Shown here in pieces: positions 27,042 through 36,827 of a stretch of DNA of 46,518 nt; position 1 is the stretch's first letter; every line of letters starts with the position of its first letter. The notes beneath the pieces are model-generated. The model was not told where the DNA came from. It saw nothing but the letters and a program-made list of their open reading frames with translations, and searched no databases. Made by a program: the position numbers and the translations under genes. This DNA is from an uncultured Thermoguttaceae bacterium (GTDB lineage Bacteria > Planctomycetota > Planctomycetia > Pirellulales > Thermoguttaceae): assembly GCA_937951625.1 (NCBI GenBank), contig CALFBP010000058.1, positions 1-46,518 on the forward strand, read 5' to 3'.

Positions 27042-28211
27042 ATGTCCCCCCGCGAACGCATTCTCGCCGTGTACCGAGGGCAGACGCCGGACGTCGTGCC
27101 CTACGTGCTTGACCTGTCCCACTGGTTCTATCACTCCCGAAAGATGCCTTGGGACCTGAGCGTTTCCTATATCGAGCCCGAGCGGGAACTGATCGACTAC
27201 CATCGCCGAGTAGGGGCGGGCTTCTACATGCCCAACCTGGCGGCATTCTACTCCGTGATCTATCCGCCAGGGGTCACGGCCACGGTCGCCAAGAGGTCGC
27301 GCAACGGCGATCCCGAAATCGTTTGGCGGATCGAGACGCCGGAGGGAACTATCGAGCGTGCTCGGGTGTGGGAAAACAATACGTATTCATGGGCGATCAG
27401 CCAGTGGGGCATACGCAGCGAGGCGGACCTCCGCGTCTTCCGCCGGGCCATGGAACGGCGGCGTTTCGAGCCGCACTGGGACCGGTATCAGCGTTGGGAC
27501 GAATACGTCGGGGATGCGGGCGTGGTCTACCTCCCTCTGGGCTACAGCGCCGTCGGCCACCTGATGCACTATTGGATGGGAGTCGAGGGACTGTTGTTCG
27601 CCGCCGCCGACTGGCCCCAGTTGCTCCACGAGACCGTCGACGCGGTCAACACCAACCAACTCGAACTGGTCGATCTGGCGTGCTCCTCGCCTGCGCCAAT
27701 TGTCATCCTTGGCGACAACTTTTCCAGCGACATCCAGCCGCCGCATTTCTTCGATCGCTGGTCGCGCCGCTTCTACCAAGAGGCCGTCTCCCGCTTGCAC
27801 CGCGCAGGCAAGTTCGTGGCTGTCCATATCGACGGTCGCCTGCGGGGCGCGCTGCGCATGATCCGCGATTGCGGCGCGGATTGCGCCGATGCCGTCACAC
27901 CTACGCCGATGGGCGACCTCACCGCTGCCCAATGCCGCGATGAGGCCGGCGACCACTTCATCCTCTCCGGCGGCGTGTCCCCAGAACTCTGGCTTCCCGA
28001 CACTCCCCGCGAGGTCTTCGAGTCCAGCGTGTGCGACTGGCTCGAGCAACGGAAGACGACCTTCCGATTCATGGCTGGAGCGGGCGACCAGGTGCCGCCT
28101 GGGGCGGAAGAAGAGCGGATCTTTTGGATGCGCGAACTGGTGGAACAATATGGCCGCTTTCCGTCGCCGGACGCCTCTGCCGGCAACGAGGCCCCCGGTC
28201 GTATAGGCTGA
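27042..28211 (+). CDS. Uroporphyrinogen decarboxylase-family protein
   Basis: 389 residues. The N terminus SPRERILAVYRGQTPDVVP and the later GDN and HIDG motifs place it in the URO-D / MtaA-CmuA superfamily of TIM-barrel enzymes. It lacks the HemE N-terminal FMRQAGRYxPEY motif, so it is more likely a corrinoid-dependent methyltransferase or an unknown relative. AVHIDGRLRGALRMIRDCGA resembles the segment that binds the zinc-activated thiol substrate. It is divergent from the DUF6057 gene with a 116-base gap. No corrinoid protein gene is adjacent. Confidence 0.8.
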   Translation: MSPRERILAVYRGQTPDVVPYVLDLSHWFYHSRKMPWDLSVSYIEPERELIDYHRRVGAGFYMPNLAAFYSVIYPPGVTATVAKRSRNGDPEIVWRIETPEGTIERARVWENNTYSWAISQWGIRSEADLRVFRRAMERRRFEPHWDRYQRWDEYVGDAGVVYLPLGYSAVGHLMHYWMGVEGLLFAAADWPQLLHETVDAVNTNQLELVDLACSSPAPIVILGDNFSSDIQPPHFFDRWSRRFYQEAVSRLHRAGKFVAVHIDGRLRGALRMIRDCGADCADAVTPTPMGDLTAAQCRDEAGDHFILSGGVSPELWLPDTPREVFESSVCDWLEQRKTTFRFMAGAGDQVPPGAEEERIFWMRELVEQYGRFPSPDASAGNEAPGRIG

Positions 28212-28657
28212 CGAAACAATGCGCCGGCTCTACTCAGGACGCCTCCGCGCGGGTTCCTAAGCGCATTGCTGCCCCAAACCGGGCGCTTTGGGATGGGTTG
28301 GCATTCGGATTGTCGGCCTTTCTCCTGACAATCAGGTTTTCTTAAATTGCCTCATTTGCGCTTTCTAGCTGAGTGTCTATCCCAAAGGTCCCCTCTCCCC
28401 ATGGGAGAGGGTCGGGGTGAGGGCCCAAGATCTTTGCAGACGACGGGAAAAAACGCCTGCCTTGCAGTTGCCCTCACCCCCAAACCCCTCTCCCGCGAGC
28501 GGGAGAAGGGAGGTTGTGGGATAAGCTTTAAGTTCCTTTTGAAAAATCTGTCTGGTCTGGCGGCGATCGGTTTGCTACACTCCCGGCCGCTCGTCTTGGA
28601 AAAGGGCACTTCACACGCAGGTTTTCGGTTCGAGACGCCCCAATGGGGGAGGCAAAC
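28212..28657 (+). other. Gene-free region with nested palindromes
   Basis: About 445 bases without a credible gene. It contains the nested inverted repeat described separately (28391-28510). The sequence after it, up to 28640, is a little richer in A and T and may carry the promoter of the next gene, but no clear hexamer pair was seen. Confidence 0.5.
28391..28510. repeat. Nested palindromic repeat (CCCTCTCCC type)
   Basis: A perfect 9-bp hairpin CCCTCTCCC/GGGAGAGGG at 28391-28411 is followed by GGGGTGAGGGC, which pairs with GCCCTCACCCC about 45 bases later, and then by a second hairpin CTCTCCCGC/GCGGGAGAAG near 28488-28506. This cruciform-like arrangement resembles dispersed repeats common in many bacterial genomes. 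It follows the URO-D family gene and may end its transcript. Confidence 0.65.
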
Positions 28658-29776
28658 ATGTTCGCGGGTCGTCGAGGTTGGTTCCTAGTCTTCATCCTTG
28701 TTTGGCCAGCGTTCATCGAGTCGGCGTGGTCAGCCGGTCCGTGGGACAAGCTGTTCACCTTCCAAAAAGTCGATGCCGACCCCAAGAAAACTTACACCCT
28801 GACCGAGCAGAACGGCCCATGGATGATCATGGCGTGCAGTTTCACGGGGGACATGGCCATGGACCACGCCAAGGAATTGGTGTTGGAGCTTCGCCAGCGA
28901 TACAAACTCCCCGCGTATGTGTATGAGAAGAAGTTCGACGTAGGCAAGGACCTCCCTAGTCGGGGCGTGGATGAATTTGGTCGGCCCAAACGTATGAAAT
29001 TGCAACGCGGCGTGGAAGAAATCCGGGAGGTCGCGGTGCTCGTGGGCGATTATCCCGCGGTCGACGATCCGGAGGCGCAGGAAACGCTCCGCAAGCTCAA
29101 ATACTTCGAGCCCGAGTGCCTCGCGCCCAAGGAGGGAAAGAAGACCTCGCGGAGCTTGGCCGGGTTCCGCTGGCTCCAGACCGCCGTGTTGTCGGACGAC
29201 AATCCTAAGAAGAAGAAAGGCCCCATGGGTCACGCCTTCGTCACCACCAATCCGCTGCTCCCCTCCGACTATTACGTGCCCAAAGGCCTCGATCCGCTGA
29301 TCATCAAAGCCAACGAGGGGGTGGAATACAGCTTGCTCGATTGCCCCGGTAAATACACGGTGCAGGTGGCGCATTTCACGGGCCGAGTGGTGACCGATCA
29401 GCGGGAAATCGCAGCCATCGAGAAGGGCAAGGAGATGGACAGCCAATTGGCCAAGGCCGCCTACATGGCCCATAAGCTGACCCAGGCCCTCCGCATGAAA
29501 GGCTACGAAGCCTACGAGTTCCACGACCGCTACGCGAGCATTGTGACGGTGGGCAGCTTCGATACGCTTGGTCAGCCCGGCCCCAATGGCGTCACGGAAC
29601 TCGATCCGCGGATCAAAGCGATCATCGATCAGTTCAAGTCCGAGGGAAGCAGTCAAGGCATGGTGACCGCCAAGACGCTGGTGGGCATTCCCTTCGATCC
29701 CCAACCGATTCTGGTCCACGTACCCAAACGGTCGGCGAGCGCCATGCTCAGCCAGAATCGGCCTGGTCTGGAATAA
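28658..29776 (+). CDS. Secreted planctomycete-type protein, function unknown
   Basis: 372 residues from the ATG at 28658, 5 bases after GGGGGAGG (28645-28652); the ATG at 28643 would overlap that site. A signal peptide of about 26 residues ends in AWSA. The mature part has two similar-looking halves, each with a WMIMACSFTGDMA- or YTVQVAHFTGRVV-like strand followed by a helix containing AxxLxxxLRxxxxxAYxY. This hints at an internal duplication of a small alpha/beta unit resembling SPOR-like domains, but that match is weak. No enzyme motif. rdgB follows after about 30 bases. Confidence 0.75.
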   Translation: MFAGRRGWFLVFILVWPAFIESAWSAGPWDKLFTFQKVDADPKKTYTLTEQNGPWMIMACSFTGDMAMDHAKELVLELRQRYKLPAYVYEKKFDVGKDLPSRGVDEFGRPKRMKLQRGVEEIREVAVLVGDYPAVDDPEAQETLRKLKYFEPECLAPKEGKKTSRSLAGFRWLQTAVLSDDNPKKKKGPMGHAFVTTNPLLPSDYYVPKGLDPLIIKANEGVEYSLLDCPGKYTVQVAHFTGRVVTDQREIAAIEKGKEMDSQLAKAAYMAHKLTQALRMKGYEAYEFHDRYASIVTVGSFDTLGQPGPNGVTELDPRIKAIIDQFKSEGSSQGMVTAKTLVGIPFDPQPILVHVPKRSASAMLSQNRPGLE

Positions 29777-29809
29777 CCCCGATCCCTCTTGAGCCTGCCG
29801 ACCACCGCC

Positions 29810-30427
29810 ATGTCCAGGCCGCTTTTGGTGTTGGGAACCGCCAATCGCAAGAAGAGCGAAGAGTTGGCGGAGCTGTTCGCGCCGCTCGACTTGGAAGTGC
29901 GGAGCCTGTCCGATTTCCCCAAGGCCATCCGCGTCGAGGAGTCCGCGGCGACGTTCGCGGAAAACGCGGCCCTCAAGGCATCGCGGCAGGCGGCGAACCT
30001 TGAACATTGGGTTTTGGCCGACGACAGCGGCTTGAGCGTCGATGCCTTGAACGGCGCCCCGGGCGTCATGTCGGCCCGCTTTTCCGGCCCTCATGCCACC
30101 GACGAGGCGAACAACCGGTTGCTATTAGAGAAACTCGGGAACCTCCCGATCGAAAGTCGCTCGGCGAGGTTCGTGTGTTGCATGGCCTTAGCCGACCCCA
30201 CCGGAGCCGTGCGCGCGCGGAGCGAAGGGGCGTGCCGGGGCCGCATCCTGTTCGAGCCCCGCGGCACTCAAGGGTTCGGTTACGATCCGCTCTTCGAGAT
30301 TCCCGAGTACCATCGGACCTTCGCCGAACTCGGCATCGCGGTCAAAAGCTGCCTCAGCCACCGCGCCCGCGCCGCTCGAGCGATGTACCCCGAACTCGTC
30401 GCTCTGCTCGACGCTGGCGCCTGGTAG
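29810..30427 (+). CDS. rdgB: XTP/dITP pyrophosphatase (RdgB/HAM1)
   Basis: 205 residues. Hydrolyses dITP and XTP to monophosphates, keeping damaged purines out of DNA and RNA. The N-terminal GTANRKKSEEL substrate loop, ADDSGLSVDALNGAPGV, GTQGFGYDPLFE and SHRARAA motifs are all present in order. The ATG at 29810 gives the usual length; a TTG at 29789 would add seven unlikely residues. It probably shares a transcript with the secreted-protein gene upstream. Confidence 0.93.
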   Translation: MSRPLLVLGTANRKKSEELAELFAPLDLEVRSLSDFPKAIRVEESAATFAENAALKASRQAANLEHWVLADDSGLSVDALNGAPGVMSARFSGPHATDEANNRLLLEKLGNLPIESRSARFVCCMALADPTGAVRARSEGACRGRILFEPRGTQGFGYDPLFEIPEYHRTFAELGIAVKSCLSHRARAARAMYPELVALLDAGAW

Positions 30428-30459
30428 GCGGCGAAGCCAACGGACGCGACTCGCCGCGT

Positions 30460-31590
30460 TCACTTTTCTGCACGGCTTCCTTTGGCCAGGTACTCGGCCT
30501 GAAGGTTGGCCGTCAACTGGCTTCGCACGCGATAGAGACGTTTAAGCTCTCGCGGCGGGTGGCGGGTGAGGGCGTATGCCGTCAACAGCGGCATGGCGAT
30601 CGTCGTATCGCAGTAGCAGACCACGGCGTCGGGGATGAAATCCGGATCGACCTTGCCCCAACTGACCGCCTCGTGGGGCGTGGCGCCGGACAGGCCGCCC
30701 GTGTCCACCCGGGCGTCGGTAACTTGAAGAAAATAGTCATGTCCCTTGACTTCCAACCCCAAAATGTCGGTGCAGTGGGGAGCGGTTTGGAGGACGAAAT
30801 TTTTCGGGCTGCCGCCGCCCCAAAGTACAACAGCCGACTTCTTGCCTGGCCGCTTGGAGGCGAAAAAGATCGCCGCGGTCTCGTTCACGTCCAGTAACGG
30901 ATCAAAGGCGAAATTCGAGGAATGAAAGCGGCTGGCCGCCAATTCCATCCCGAGTGTCGAGTCGCCCGGAGCGCTGGTGTACACCGGCACTTCCGCCCGA
31001 TAGGCCGCGGCCAACACCGAAACGTGCGGCAGCCCTGCCTCCTCTTCCGCCTGGGCGCAATAGCGGCCAAGGTGGTAGTGCAGTTCGGCCGTGCCCATCG
31101 TTTTTTGGAATTCCGGTTGGGAGAGGATCGTGCGGAGCCGCTGATCGGTGGCCAACAGGCAATCGTCGCGTGAAAGAAGCACGTCGTAGATTCGCACCAC
31201 GCCCGCGTCGAAAAGCACGGTATCATCGGTGCGGAAATCGCCGGCCACCAGTTTGTAATTGAACGCGAAGTGCAGGTCGTGATAGAGGTTTGCGCCGGTG
31301 GCAACGATCCAGTCGACAAATCCGGCCTCGATCAAGGGCACCACGCACGACATTCCCAGCCCTGCGGGCGTCAACGCCCCGGACAGCGACATCCCGATGG
31401 TGACCTCAGGCTCGAGCATCTTGTGCGTGAAAAGCTGCACGCCCTCGCGCAGCCGAGCCGCGTTGTAGGCCAAAAACACGCGGTCGATCACCTCGGCCAG
31501 AGGCTCGCCCGCCCGCAACCCCGCGGGGAAAATTCGCCTACCCGACAAGTAACGATCGTGTTCCGCTGATTTGCCGCAAGGTGCGTTCAC
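30460..31590 (-). CDS. Deoxyhypusine synthase-like protein
   Basis: 376 residues from the GTG at 31590. It has the deoxyhypusine synthase signatures: SGALTPAGLGM, a conserved AxGANLYHDL, and WGGGSPKNF with the lysine (about 263) that forms the enzyme-substrate intermediate in the eukaryotic enzyme. Bacteria have no eIF5A, so the likely role is polyamine chemistry, such as homospermidine formation from spermidine or putrescine. It lies 147 bases downstream of an agmatinase gene on the same strand, which supports that reading. Exact substrate not decided by sequence. Confidence 0.85.
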   Translation of the reverse strand: MNAPCGKSAEHDRYLSGRRIFPAGLRAGEPLAEVIDRVFLAYNAARLREGVQLFTHKMLEPEVTIGMSLSGALTPAGLGMSCVVPLIEAGFVDWIVATGANLYHDLHFAFNYKLVAGDFRTDDTVLFDAGVVRIYDVLLSRDDCLLATDQRLRTILSQPEFQKTMGTAELHYHLGRYCAQAEEEAGLPHVSVLAAAYRAEVPVYTSAPGDSTLGMELAASRFHSSNFAFDPLLDVNETAAIFFASKRPGKKSAVVLWGGGSPKNFVLQTAPHCTDILGLEVKGHDYFLQVTDARVDTGGLSGATPHEAVSWGKVDPDFIPDAVVCYCDTTIAMPLLTAYALTRHPPRELKRLYRVRSQLTANLQAEYLAKGSRAEK

Positions 31591-31737
31591 GCGAGAAACT
31601 CCATGTCGTTGATCGAAGGAAATACGAAGCCCGCCACGAAAGCGAGGACAAGCTGCCGTGCCCTCTCGTCCCGTTGAAGAAGGGGCATTCGCGATTGAAC
31701 GCGTAGCAATATAGCGTGCCTGTTCCGCGGCGACCAG

Positions 31738-32655
31738 TCATGATCCACCGCGGATCAAGGCCAAAGAGAGGATCTTATAAACCAGCTTGGCGGCCAAGAA
31801 GTCCGGTCCGTGGAGGCCGGGAAGGGGCGCCAATTCGACGACGTCGAACACCGGCACCGCGGCCGACTCCCGGCAGACTACGCGAACGACCTCCAATGTC
31901 CGCGCCCAAGTCAAACCACCCGGCTCGGGCGTGCCCACGGCCGGCATGATCGATGGATCAAGGCCGTCCAGGTCGATGGTCAAGAAAACCCTCTTGCCGC
32001 GAACGAAGCGGCCAAGCTCTTCGAGAAGCTCGGGCCCTTGAAGGGCGTCCTCGGCAAAAAACGTCCTCACCCGATCCGACTGCCGCCGGAACGCCTCTTC
32101 CGCGGCGGAAAGGCTGCGGATGCCGATCTGAAAAATGGGGCAGTGTTCCAAAATCCGCCGCGCTGCGCAAGCGTGACTGTATGGGGTTGCTTCATACTCC
32201 TCGCGGAGGTCTGCGTGGGCATCGATCTGGACGGCCACCAGGTCCAGCGCCCCCCGGGCCCGCACCAGTCCCCGAACCACCCCCATCGACACCGTGTGCT
32301 CCCCGCCCAAAACCGCGAGTACCGCAGGCGCCGCGGGATGAGAGAGGATCGCGGCGACCGCCTCCTCGATTGCCTGGACCATGGCCTCGGGCGAGCGGTG
32401 GACGAGCCCCAAAGGACTCATCGTGTGAATGCCATACTCGAGGGCCGGCTCGCCGCCGAACTCGCGATCAAACCACTCCACCTGGCGCGAGGCGGCGATG
32501 ATCGCCGCAGGACCGTGCCGGGTGCCTGCGCCATAGGATGTCGTCCCCTCGTAGGGAATCGGCAGCACCCAAGCCCGAGCGCGGGCTGCGACTGCCAATT
32601 CCTCCGGCAGCCCAAGGAAATTCCACGGCGGCTGAAACATTTCGCTTTCGGACAT
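31738..32655 (-). CDS. speB: Agmatinase
   Basis: 305 residues of the ureohydrolase family, probably converting agmatine to putrescine and urea. The binuclear manganese ligands are complete: His120 in GGEHT, Asp145/His147/Asp149 in QIDAHADLR, and Asp228/Asp230 in LTIDLDGLDPS. EPGGLTW near 245-250 also fits. GGGAAG precedes the ATG at 32655. It pairs with the deoxyhypusine synthase-like gene downstream to make a putative polyamine unit. Confidence 0.9.
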   Translation of the reverse strand: MSESEMFQPPWNFLGLPEELAVAARARAWVLPIPYEGTTSYGAGTRHGPAAIIAASRQVEWFDREFGGEPALEYGIHTMSPLGLVHRSPEAMVQAIEEAVAAILSHPAAPAVLAVLGGEHTVSMGVVRGLVRARGALDLVAVQIDAHADLREEYEATPYSHACAARRILEHCPIFQIGIRSLSAAEEAFRRQSDRVRTFFAEDALQGPELLEELGRFVRGKRVFLTIDLDGLDPSIMPAVGTPEPGGLTWARTLEVVRVVCRESAAVPVFDVVELAPLPGLHGPDFLAAKLVYKILSLALIRGGS

Positions 32656-32689
32656 TATTGCTTCCCAGGAATATTCTCGTGGAGAGTCC

Positions 32690-32725
32690 CCCTTTTCGCT
32701 TCCCGAAGCGCAAACGCGAAAAGGG
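32690..32725. terminator. Inverted repeat between pstB and speB
   Basis: A perfect 10-bp stem, CCCTTTTCGC at 32690-32699 with GCGAAAAGGG at 32716-32725, lies 35 bases upstream of speB and 136 bases past the pstB stop. No long U-run follows on either strand, so it may be a transcription end for the pst operon, a speB leader structure, or a dispersed palindrome. Confidence 0.45.
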
Positions 32726-32860
32726 AAGTGTCCCCGCCGCGTTGGGCAGGAGACAGACGCATTTTACAGCTTAAAAACGGCCCGTTAAGGCACAATCCCC
32801 GGCCCGTAGACGGTTACCAATCGACCCCGCCTTTCCAGATTCGCCACCTTCAGCGTGGGG

Positions 32861-33712
32861 TTAGCCGAAGCGGCCTGTGATGTACGCCTCGGTTCGAGGG
32901 TCTTGCGGAGTTTTGAAGATGGTCTCGGTTTTGCCGTATTCGATGAGTTCGCCGAGATAAAAGAAGGCCGTGAAGTCGGCGACCCGCGCGGCTTGCTGCA
33001 TGTTGTGCGTCACGATGACCACCGTGTACGACTCGCGAAGTTCGTGAATCAAGTCTTCGATCTTTGCGGTGGCGATCGGGTCAAGAGCCGAGCAAGGCTC
33101 GTCCATGAGGAGGACTTCAGGCTCCAGAGCCAGAGCGCGGGCAATGCACAGTCGTTGTTGTTGACCGCCCGACAGGCTCACGCCGGAACGATCCAGGATG
33201 TCTTTTACCTCGTCCCACAGCGCGGCTTTCCGAAGGGCATTTTCCACAAGTTCCTCTGGGGCCCGGCAGCGTAATCCTTGCAGGGAGAGGCCCGCCAAGA
33301 CGTTTTGCCGGATCGACATGGTAGGGAAGGGGTTCGCCTTCTGGAACACCATACCGATCCGCTTTCGGACGGCGATCGGATTGATCGAAGGACCATAGAT
33401 GTTCTCGGCGTCGAGATATACCTCGCCTTCCACCCGTGCCAGTGGCACGACCTCGTGCATCCGGTTCAAGCAGCGCACGAACGTGGACTTCCCGCAGCCT
33501 GACGGACCAATGATCGCCGTCACGCAATTCTTACGGATCGGCAGCGTGATGCCCCGGAGGGCTTCGGCAGGGCCGAACCAGGCGCGGAGGGATTTGGCAA
33601 ACATCTTGATTTGCGGAGCGGCAGGGTCGTCAGCGGGGTCGGAGCCGTCCGGTCGCCGTTTAAGCTCCGGCTTTGGCGAGCCTTTGTCGGGAATTTTCAA
33701 GGCAGGTTCCAT
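32861..33712 (-). CDS. pstB: Phosphate ABC transporter ATP-binding protein
   Basis: 283 residues. Walker [10 protein letters not shown], the ABC signature [15 protein letters not shown], Walker B VLLMDEP and the switch His in VIVTHN are all complete. The RCLNRMHEV segment after Walker A is specific to PstB. An N-terminal hydrophilic extension of about 35 residues precedes the usual start. Last gene of pstSCAB; pstA stop lies 12 bases upstream. No phoU follows. Confidence 0.95.
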   Translation of the reverse strand: MEPALKIPDKGSPKPELKRRPDGSDPADDPAAPQIKMFAKSLRAWFGPAEALRGITLPIRKNCVTAIIGPSGCGKSTFVRCLNRMHEVVPLARVEGEVYLDAENIYGPSINPIAVRKRIGMVFQKANPFPTMSIRQNVLAGLSLQGLRCRAPEELVENALRKAALWDEVKDILDRSGVSLSGGQQQRLCIARALALEPEVLLMDEPCSALDPIATAKIEDLIHELRESYTVVIVTHNMQQAARVADFTAFFYLGELIEYGKTETIFKTPQDPRTEAYITGRFG

Positions 33713-33724
33713 AAAAAATTCGTG

Positions 33725-34627
33725 TTACCAATCCATTCTCCGTTGCAATCGGACCCGTAACCAGATCGCCGCCCCATTCAAGGCCAACATCAAGGCGAGA
33801 AGCACGATGATGCCGGCCGCGGCATTGGTGTGAAAACCTGCCTGCGGTCTGGAGACCCAGTTGAAAATCTGGATCGGAAGGGCCGTGAAAGGACTCTTCA
33901 ACGAATTAGGGAGGAAGGCGACATAGGTCAGCGCGCCGATCATGACCAAAGGCGCCGTTTCCCCAATCGCGCGGGCCAGGGAGAGGATGACCCCGGTCAG
34001 AATGCCTGGAAGGCTCATCGGCAGCACGACGCGCCAAATCGTCTGCCATCGGTCGGCGCCCAAGGCGTAGCACGCCTCGCGCAGCGAATGAGGAACCGTG
34101 CGGAGCGCTTCTCGCGCGGTCATGATGACCGCGGGAAGCAAAAGCAGGGCCAGCGTTGCCGCCCCCGCCACGACACTTCGCCCCCACTGCATCGCCCGGA
34201 CAAAGAGTTCCAGCCCCAGCAAGCCGTAAATAATGGACGGCACGCCGGCGAGATTACTGATGTTCAGTTCAATCAACGACGTGATCCGACTCGGCCTGGT
34301 GTACTCTTCCAGATAGATCGCGGCCCCAACGCCCAAGGGAATGGCGATGGCCGCGGTGAGCAGCATCAGGTAAGCGCTTCCGACAAGTGCCGGCAAAATG
34401 CCCGCCATTTCCGGCTTTCGCGAGGGATAGTTAGTCAGAAACGCCCAATTCAGCCGCGGCCATCCGTCGATGACAACATCGACAATGAGGACCACCAGAA
34501 GCAATAGCGGAAGGCCCAACGCCGCGTAACAAATGGCTAAAAATGTCTTCTCCGCCCAGCTCGCGCCGCGATTGGACTGGCTTTCGCCAAGCGACCCGCC
34601 TTGTTTCTTTGGAGTATTCGAGTCCAT
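33725..34627 (-). CDS. pstA: Phosphate ABC transporter permease PstA
   Basis: 300 residues from the ATG at 34627, which has GAGGGG shortly upstream; the frame is open to 34693 but that overlaps pstC. Six hydrophobic segments and the EAA-loop-like block [20 protein letters not shown] followed by [14 protein letters not shown], typical of PstA, are present. It sits in the inner membrane with PstC and PstB. Confidence 0.93.
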   Translation of the reverse strand: MDSNTPKKQGGSLGESQSNRGASWAEKTFLAICYAALGLPLLLLVVLIVDVVIDGWPRLNWAFLTNYPSRKPEMAGILPALVGSAYLMLLTAAIAIPLGVGAAIYLEEYTRPSRITSLIELNISNLAGVPSIIYGLLGLELFVRAMQWGRSVVAGAATLALLLLPAVIMTAREALRTVPHSLREACYALGADRWQTIWRVVLPMSLPGILTGVILSLARAIGETAPLVMIGALTYVAFLPNSLKSPFTALPIQIFNWVSRPQAGFHTNAAAGIIVLLALMLALNGAAIWLRVRLQRRMDW

Positions 34628-34640
34628 GGGGCCCCTCGCC

Positions 34641-35579
34641 CTACTGCACGGAATCTTTGAGGACGCCCTGCCGCAGCCGATGGGCCACCACATTCAAGGC
34701 CAAGGTAAAGACGAACAACACCATGCCCACGGCGAAAATCGTGCGATACTCCAAAGTGCCCGTGGGCGTGTCGCCGAGGCTGACCTGAACGATGTAGGCG
34801 GTCATGGTTTCCACCGGTACCCGCGGATCGAAGGTGAACCGCGGCTGCTGCCCCGCGGCGATGGCCACGATCATGGTTTCGCCGATCGCGCGGGAAACCC
34901 CGAGAATCACGGACGCCCCAATGCCAGAAAAGGCCGACGGCATGACGACCCGAAACGTAGTCGCCAATCGCGTGGCCCCCAGCGCGTAGGCCGCTTCGCG
35001 CAAACTGGTGGGAACCGCGTACATCGCGTCCTCGCTGAGCGAGGCAACCGTCGGAAAGATCATGATGCCCATCACCAAGCCTGGCGACAAGGCGTTGAAT
35101 CCCGCCAGGCTGGGAATGAACTTCTGCAACAAAGGGGTCATGAACGTGAGGGCAAAGTAACCGTAAACCACCGTGGGAATCCCCGCCAGGATTTCCATGC
35201 TCGGTTTCAACAAGCGGCGAATGCGCTCGTTGGCAAATTCACTGAGGTACGCAGCAGCCATCAAACCCAAAGGAACGGCCGTGAGGATGGCGATCGCGCT
35301 GGTCAGCACGGTGCCCGAAACCAAGGCCCAGATGCCGAAATGCTTCTTGGCGAACAACGGCGTCCACTGGATGTCGCCGAAAAACTGCCGAAACGAGACT
35401 TCACGGAAAAAAGCCGTGGTCTCGACAATGAGCACCAGCACGATTCCCAGCGTGGTGATGACGGAACACGCCGCGCACACCAAAAGCACCACGCCCACCA
35501 ACCGCTCCCTCAAGCTGCGCGGCGCCCGTAGCGGGATTCTGGCTGCGACGCTCCTCGGTATCGCCGTTTCGGAGCTCAT
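34641..35579 (-). CDS. pstC: Phosphate ABC transporter permease PstC
   Basis: 312 residues with about six hydrophobic segments. The EAA-type loop [20 protein letters not shown] is followed by [17 protein letters not shown], diagnostic for PstC. The [14 protein letters not shown] region matches the family too. Its ATG at 35579 overlaps the pstS stop by 4 bases, so it is translationally coupled to the binding protein. Confidence 0.94.
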   Translation of the reverse strand: MSSETAIPRSVAARIPLRAPRSLRERLVGVVLLVCAACSVITTLGIVLVLIVETTAFFREVSFRQFFGDIQWTPLFAKKHFGIWALVSGTVLTSAIAILTAVPLGLMAAAYLSEFANERIRRLLKPSMEILAGIPTVVYGYFALTFMTPLLQKFIPSLAGFNALSPGLVMGIMIFPTVASLSEDAMYAVPTSLREAAYALGATRLATTFRVVMPSAFSGIGASVILGVSRAIGETMIVAIAAGQQPRFTFDPRVPVETMTAYIVQVSLGDTPTGTLEYRTIFAVGMVLFVFTLALNVVAHRLRQGVLKDSVQ

Positions 35580-36667
35580 TTCTCTTCCGCCGCCAGAAGG
35601 TCCTCGATCTTTACGCCGACCTGCGAACCCGCGCCAGCAAAAAGCGAACCCGTTCTCCGGGCGTCGGCCCGCTTCTGGGCCAACTCGTAAGCGCGATCCG
35701 GCAAGGGAATGTAACCCACTTCCTTCACCAATTTGGGAGCATTGCTCAGATAAAACTTGACAAACTCAGCGACCTCAGGCCGGTCGAGCGCCTTCTTGTT
35801 GACGTAGATGAAAATAGGACGCGAAAGGGGCTGGTACGTCCCCGCAATGACTGTTTCCATCGAGGGTGCGATCGGGCCGTCGCCGTTTGTCGGATCCTCA
35901 TCGTCAATCTTGACTAATTTTAGCTTGTCGCTGTTCTCTTCGTAGTAAGCGAATCCGAAGAATCCCAGGGCAAGTTCGTCCGTGGCGATCCCCTGGACCA
36001 AGACGTTGTCGTCTTCGCTGGAAGTGAAATCGCCGCGGCTGGAGTGCTCTTTTCCTACAATCGCCGCCGTGAAGTAATCATAGGTGCCGCTATCGACTCC
36101 CGCCCCAAACAAGTGGATCTCCTTGTCCGGCCAGTTTGGTCGGATGTGGTTCCATCGGGTTACTTTGCCCTGGGCCTCAGGCTCCCACAGCTTCTTCAAT
36201 TCGGCCACCGTCATCGAATCCACCCAAGTATTTTTGGGGTTGACCATGACGGCCAAACCGTCGTAGGCCACCGGCAACTCTACATATTCGATGCCATTCT
36301 TCTGGCACAGCTCCACTTCACTCGGCTTGATCGGCCGCGAGGCACCGGTAACGTCGATCTCGCCGTTGCCGAACTTCTTAAAGCCGCCCCCTGTGCCGGA
36401 AATACCTACCGTCACACGAACTCCCTTGTAAACTTTTTGGAACTCCTCGGCCACAGCCTCGGTAATGGGAAAGACTGTGCTTGAGCCGTCCACGAGAATG
36501 CTCCCCGACAACGCTTCCTTGCCAGCCGGCTGCGCCGTTTGCTGACCTCCCGCTTGCCCGCCTTGCTTAGCCAACCCCCCTTGCCCACGGTCGACCGAAC
36601 CACTGGGCTGGTTACATCCCAAAATTGCCGACGCGAGCACCAATGCCGTGATATGTGCAAACTTCAT
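35576..36667 (-). CDS. pstS: Phosphate-binding lipoprotein PstS
   Basis: 363 residues from the ATG at 36667, which has AAGGAGAT at good spacing; the frame extends to 36745 but the internal start gives a clean lipoprotein signal (LASAILGC, lipid on Cys18). A Gly/Gln-rich linker follows. The phosphate-binding pattern is clear: [11 protein letters not shown], then [20 protein letters not shown] and the [10 protein letters not shown] loop. It captures phosphate outside the membrane for PstCAB. First gene of the operon and preceded by a Pho-box-like repeat. Confidence 0.95.
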   Translation of the reverse strand: MKFAHITALVLASAILGCNQPSGSVDRGQGGLAKQGGQAGGQQTAQPAGKEALSGSILVDGSSTVFPITEAVAEEFQKVYKGVRVTVGISGTGGGFKKFGNGEIDVTGASRPIKPSEVELCQKNGIEYVELPVAYDGLAVMVNPKNTWVDSMTVAELKKLWEPEAQGKVTRWNHIRPNWPDKEIHLFGAGVDSGTYDYFTAAIVGKEHSSRGDFTSSEDDNVLVQGIATDELALGFFGFAYYEENSDKLKLVKIDDEDPTNGDGPIAPSMETVIAGTYQPLSRPIFIYVNKKALDRPEVAEFVKFYLSNAPKLVKEVGYIPLPDRAYELAQKRADARRTGSLFAGAGSQVGVKIEDLLAAEEK

Positions 36668-36784
36668 GAACGATCTCCTTGCCCAATCTGAAATTGAAAA
36701 AAAGGTTGCTACGCACTTCCGCTTCACACCGAGGCGGAAAAACACTGCCTATTTTCAAGACTTCGCCAATGTACGCTAGAACCC

Positions 36785-36827
36785 ATCTTAGAAACGGTTT
36801 GTTAGAAAAAGTTTAATATAATGTTAG
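36785..36827 (-). promoter_or_regulatory. Pho-box-like repeats and -10 before pstS
   Basis: Read on the reverse strand, three hexamers, CTAACA (36827-36822), TTAAAC (36816-36811) and CTAACA (36805-36800), each start exactly 11 bases after the previous one, with AT-rich 5-base spacers. This matches the layout of PhoB/PhoP boxes, where a TTAACA-type repeat recurs each helical turn. TAAGAT at 36790-36785 could be the -10 element, nine bases on. The operon downstream is the phosphate transporter, which supports the reading. Confidence 0.7.

Noticed and set aside
28730-30094. 454-codon reverse-strand frame over the secreted protein and rdgB genes
   Set aside because: Antisense shadow; no protein-like features or start signal.
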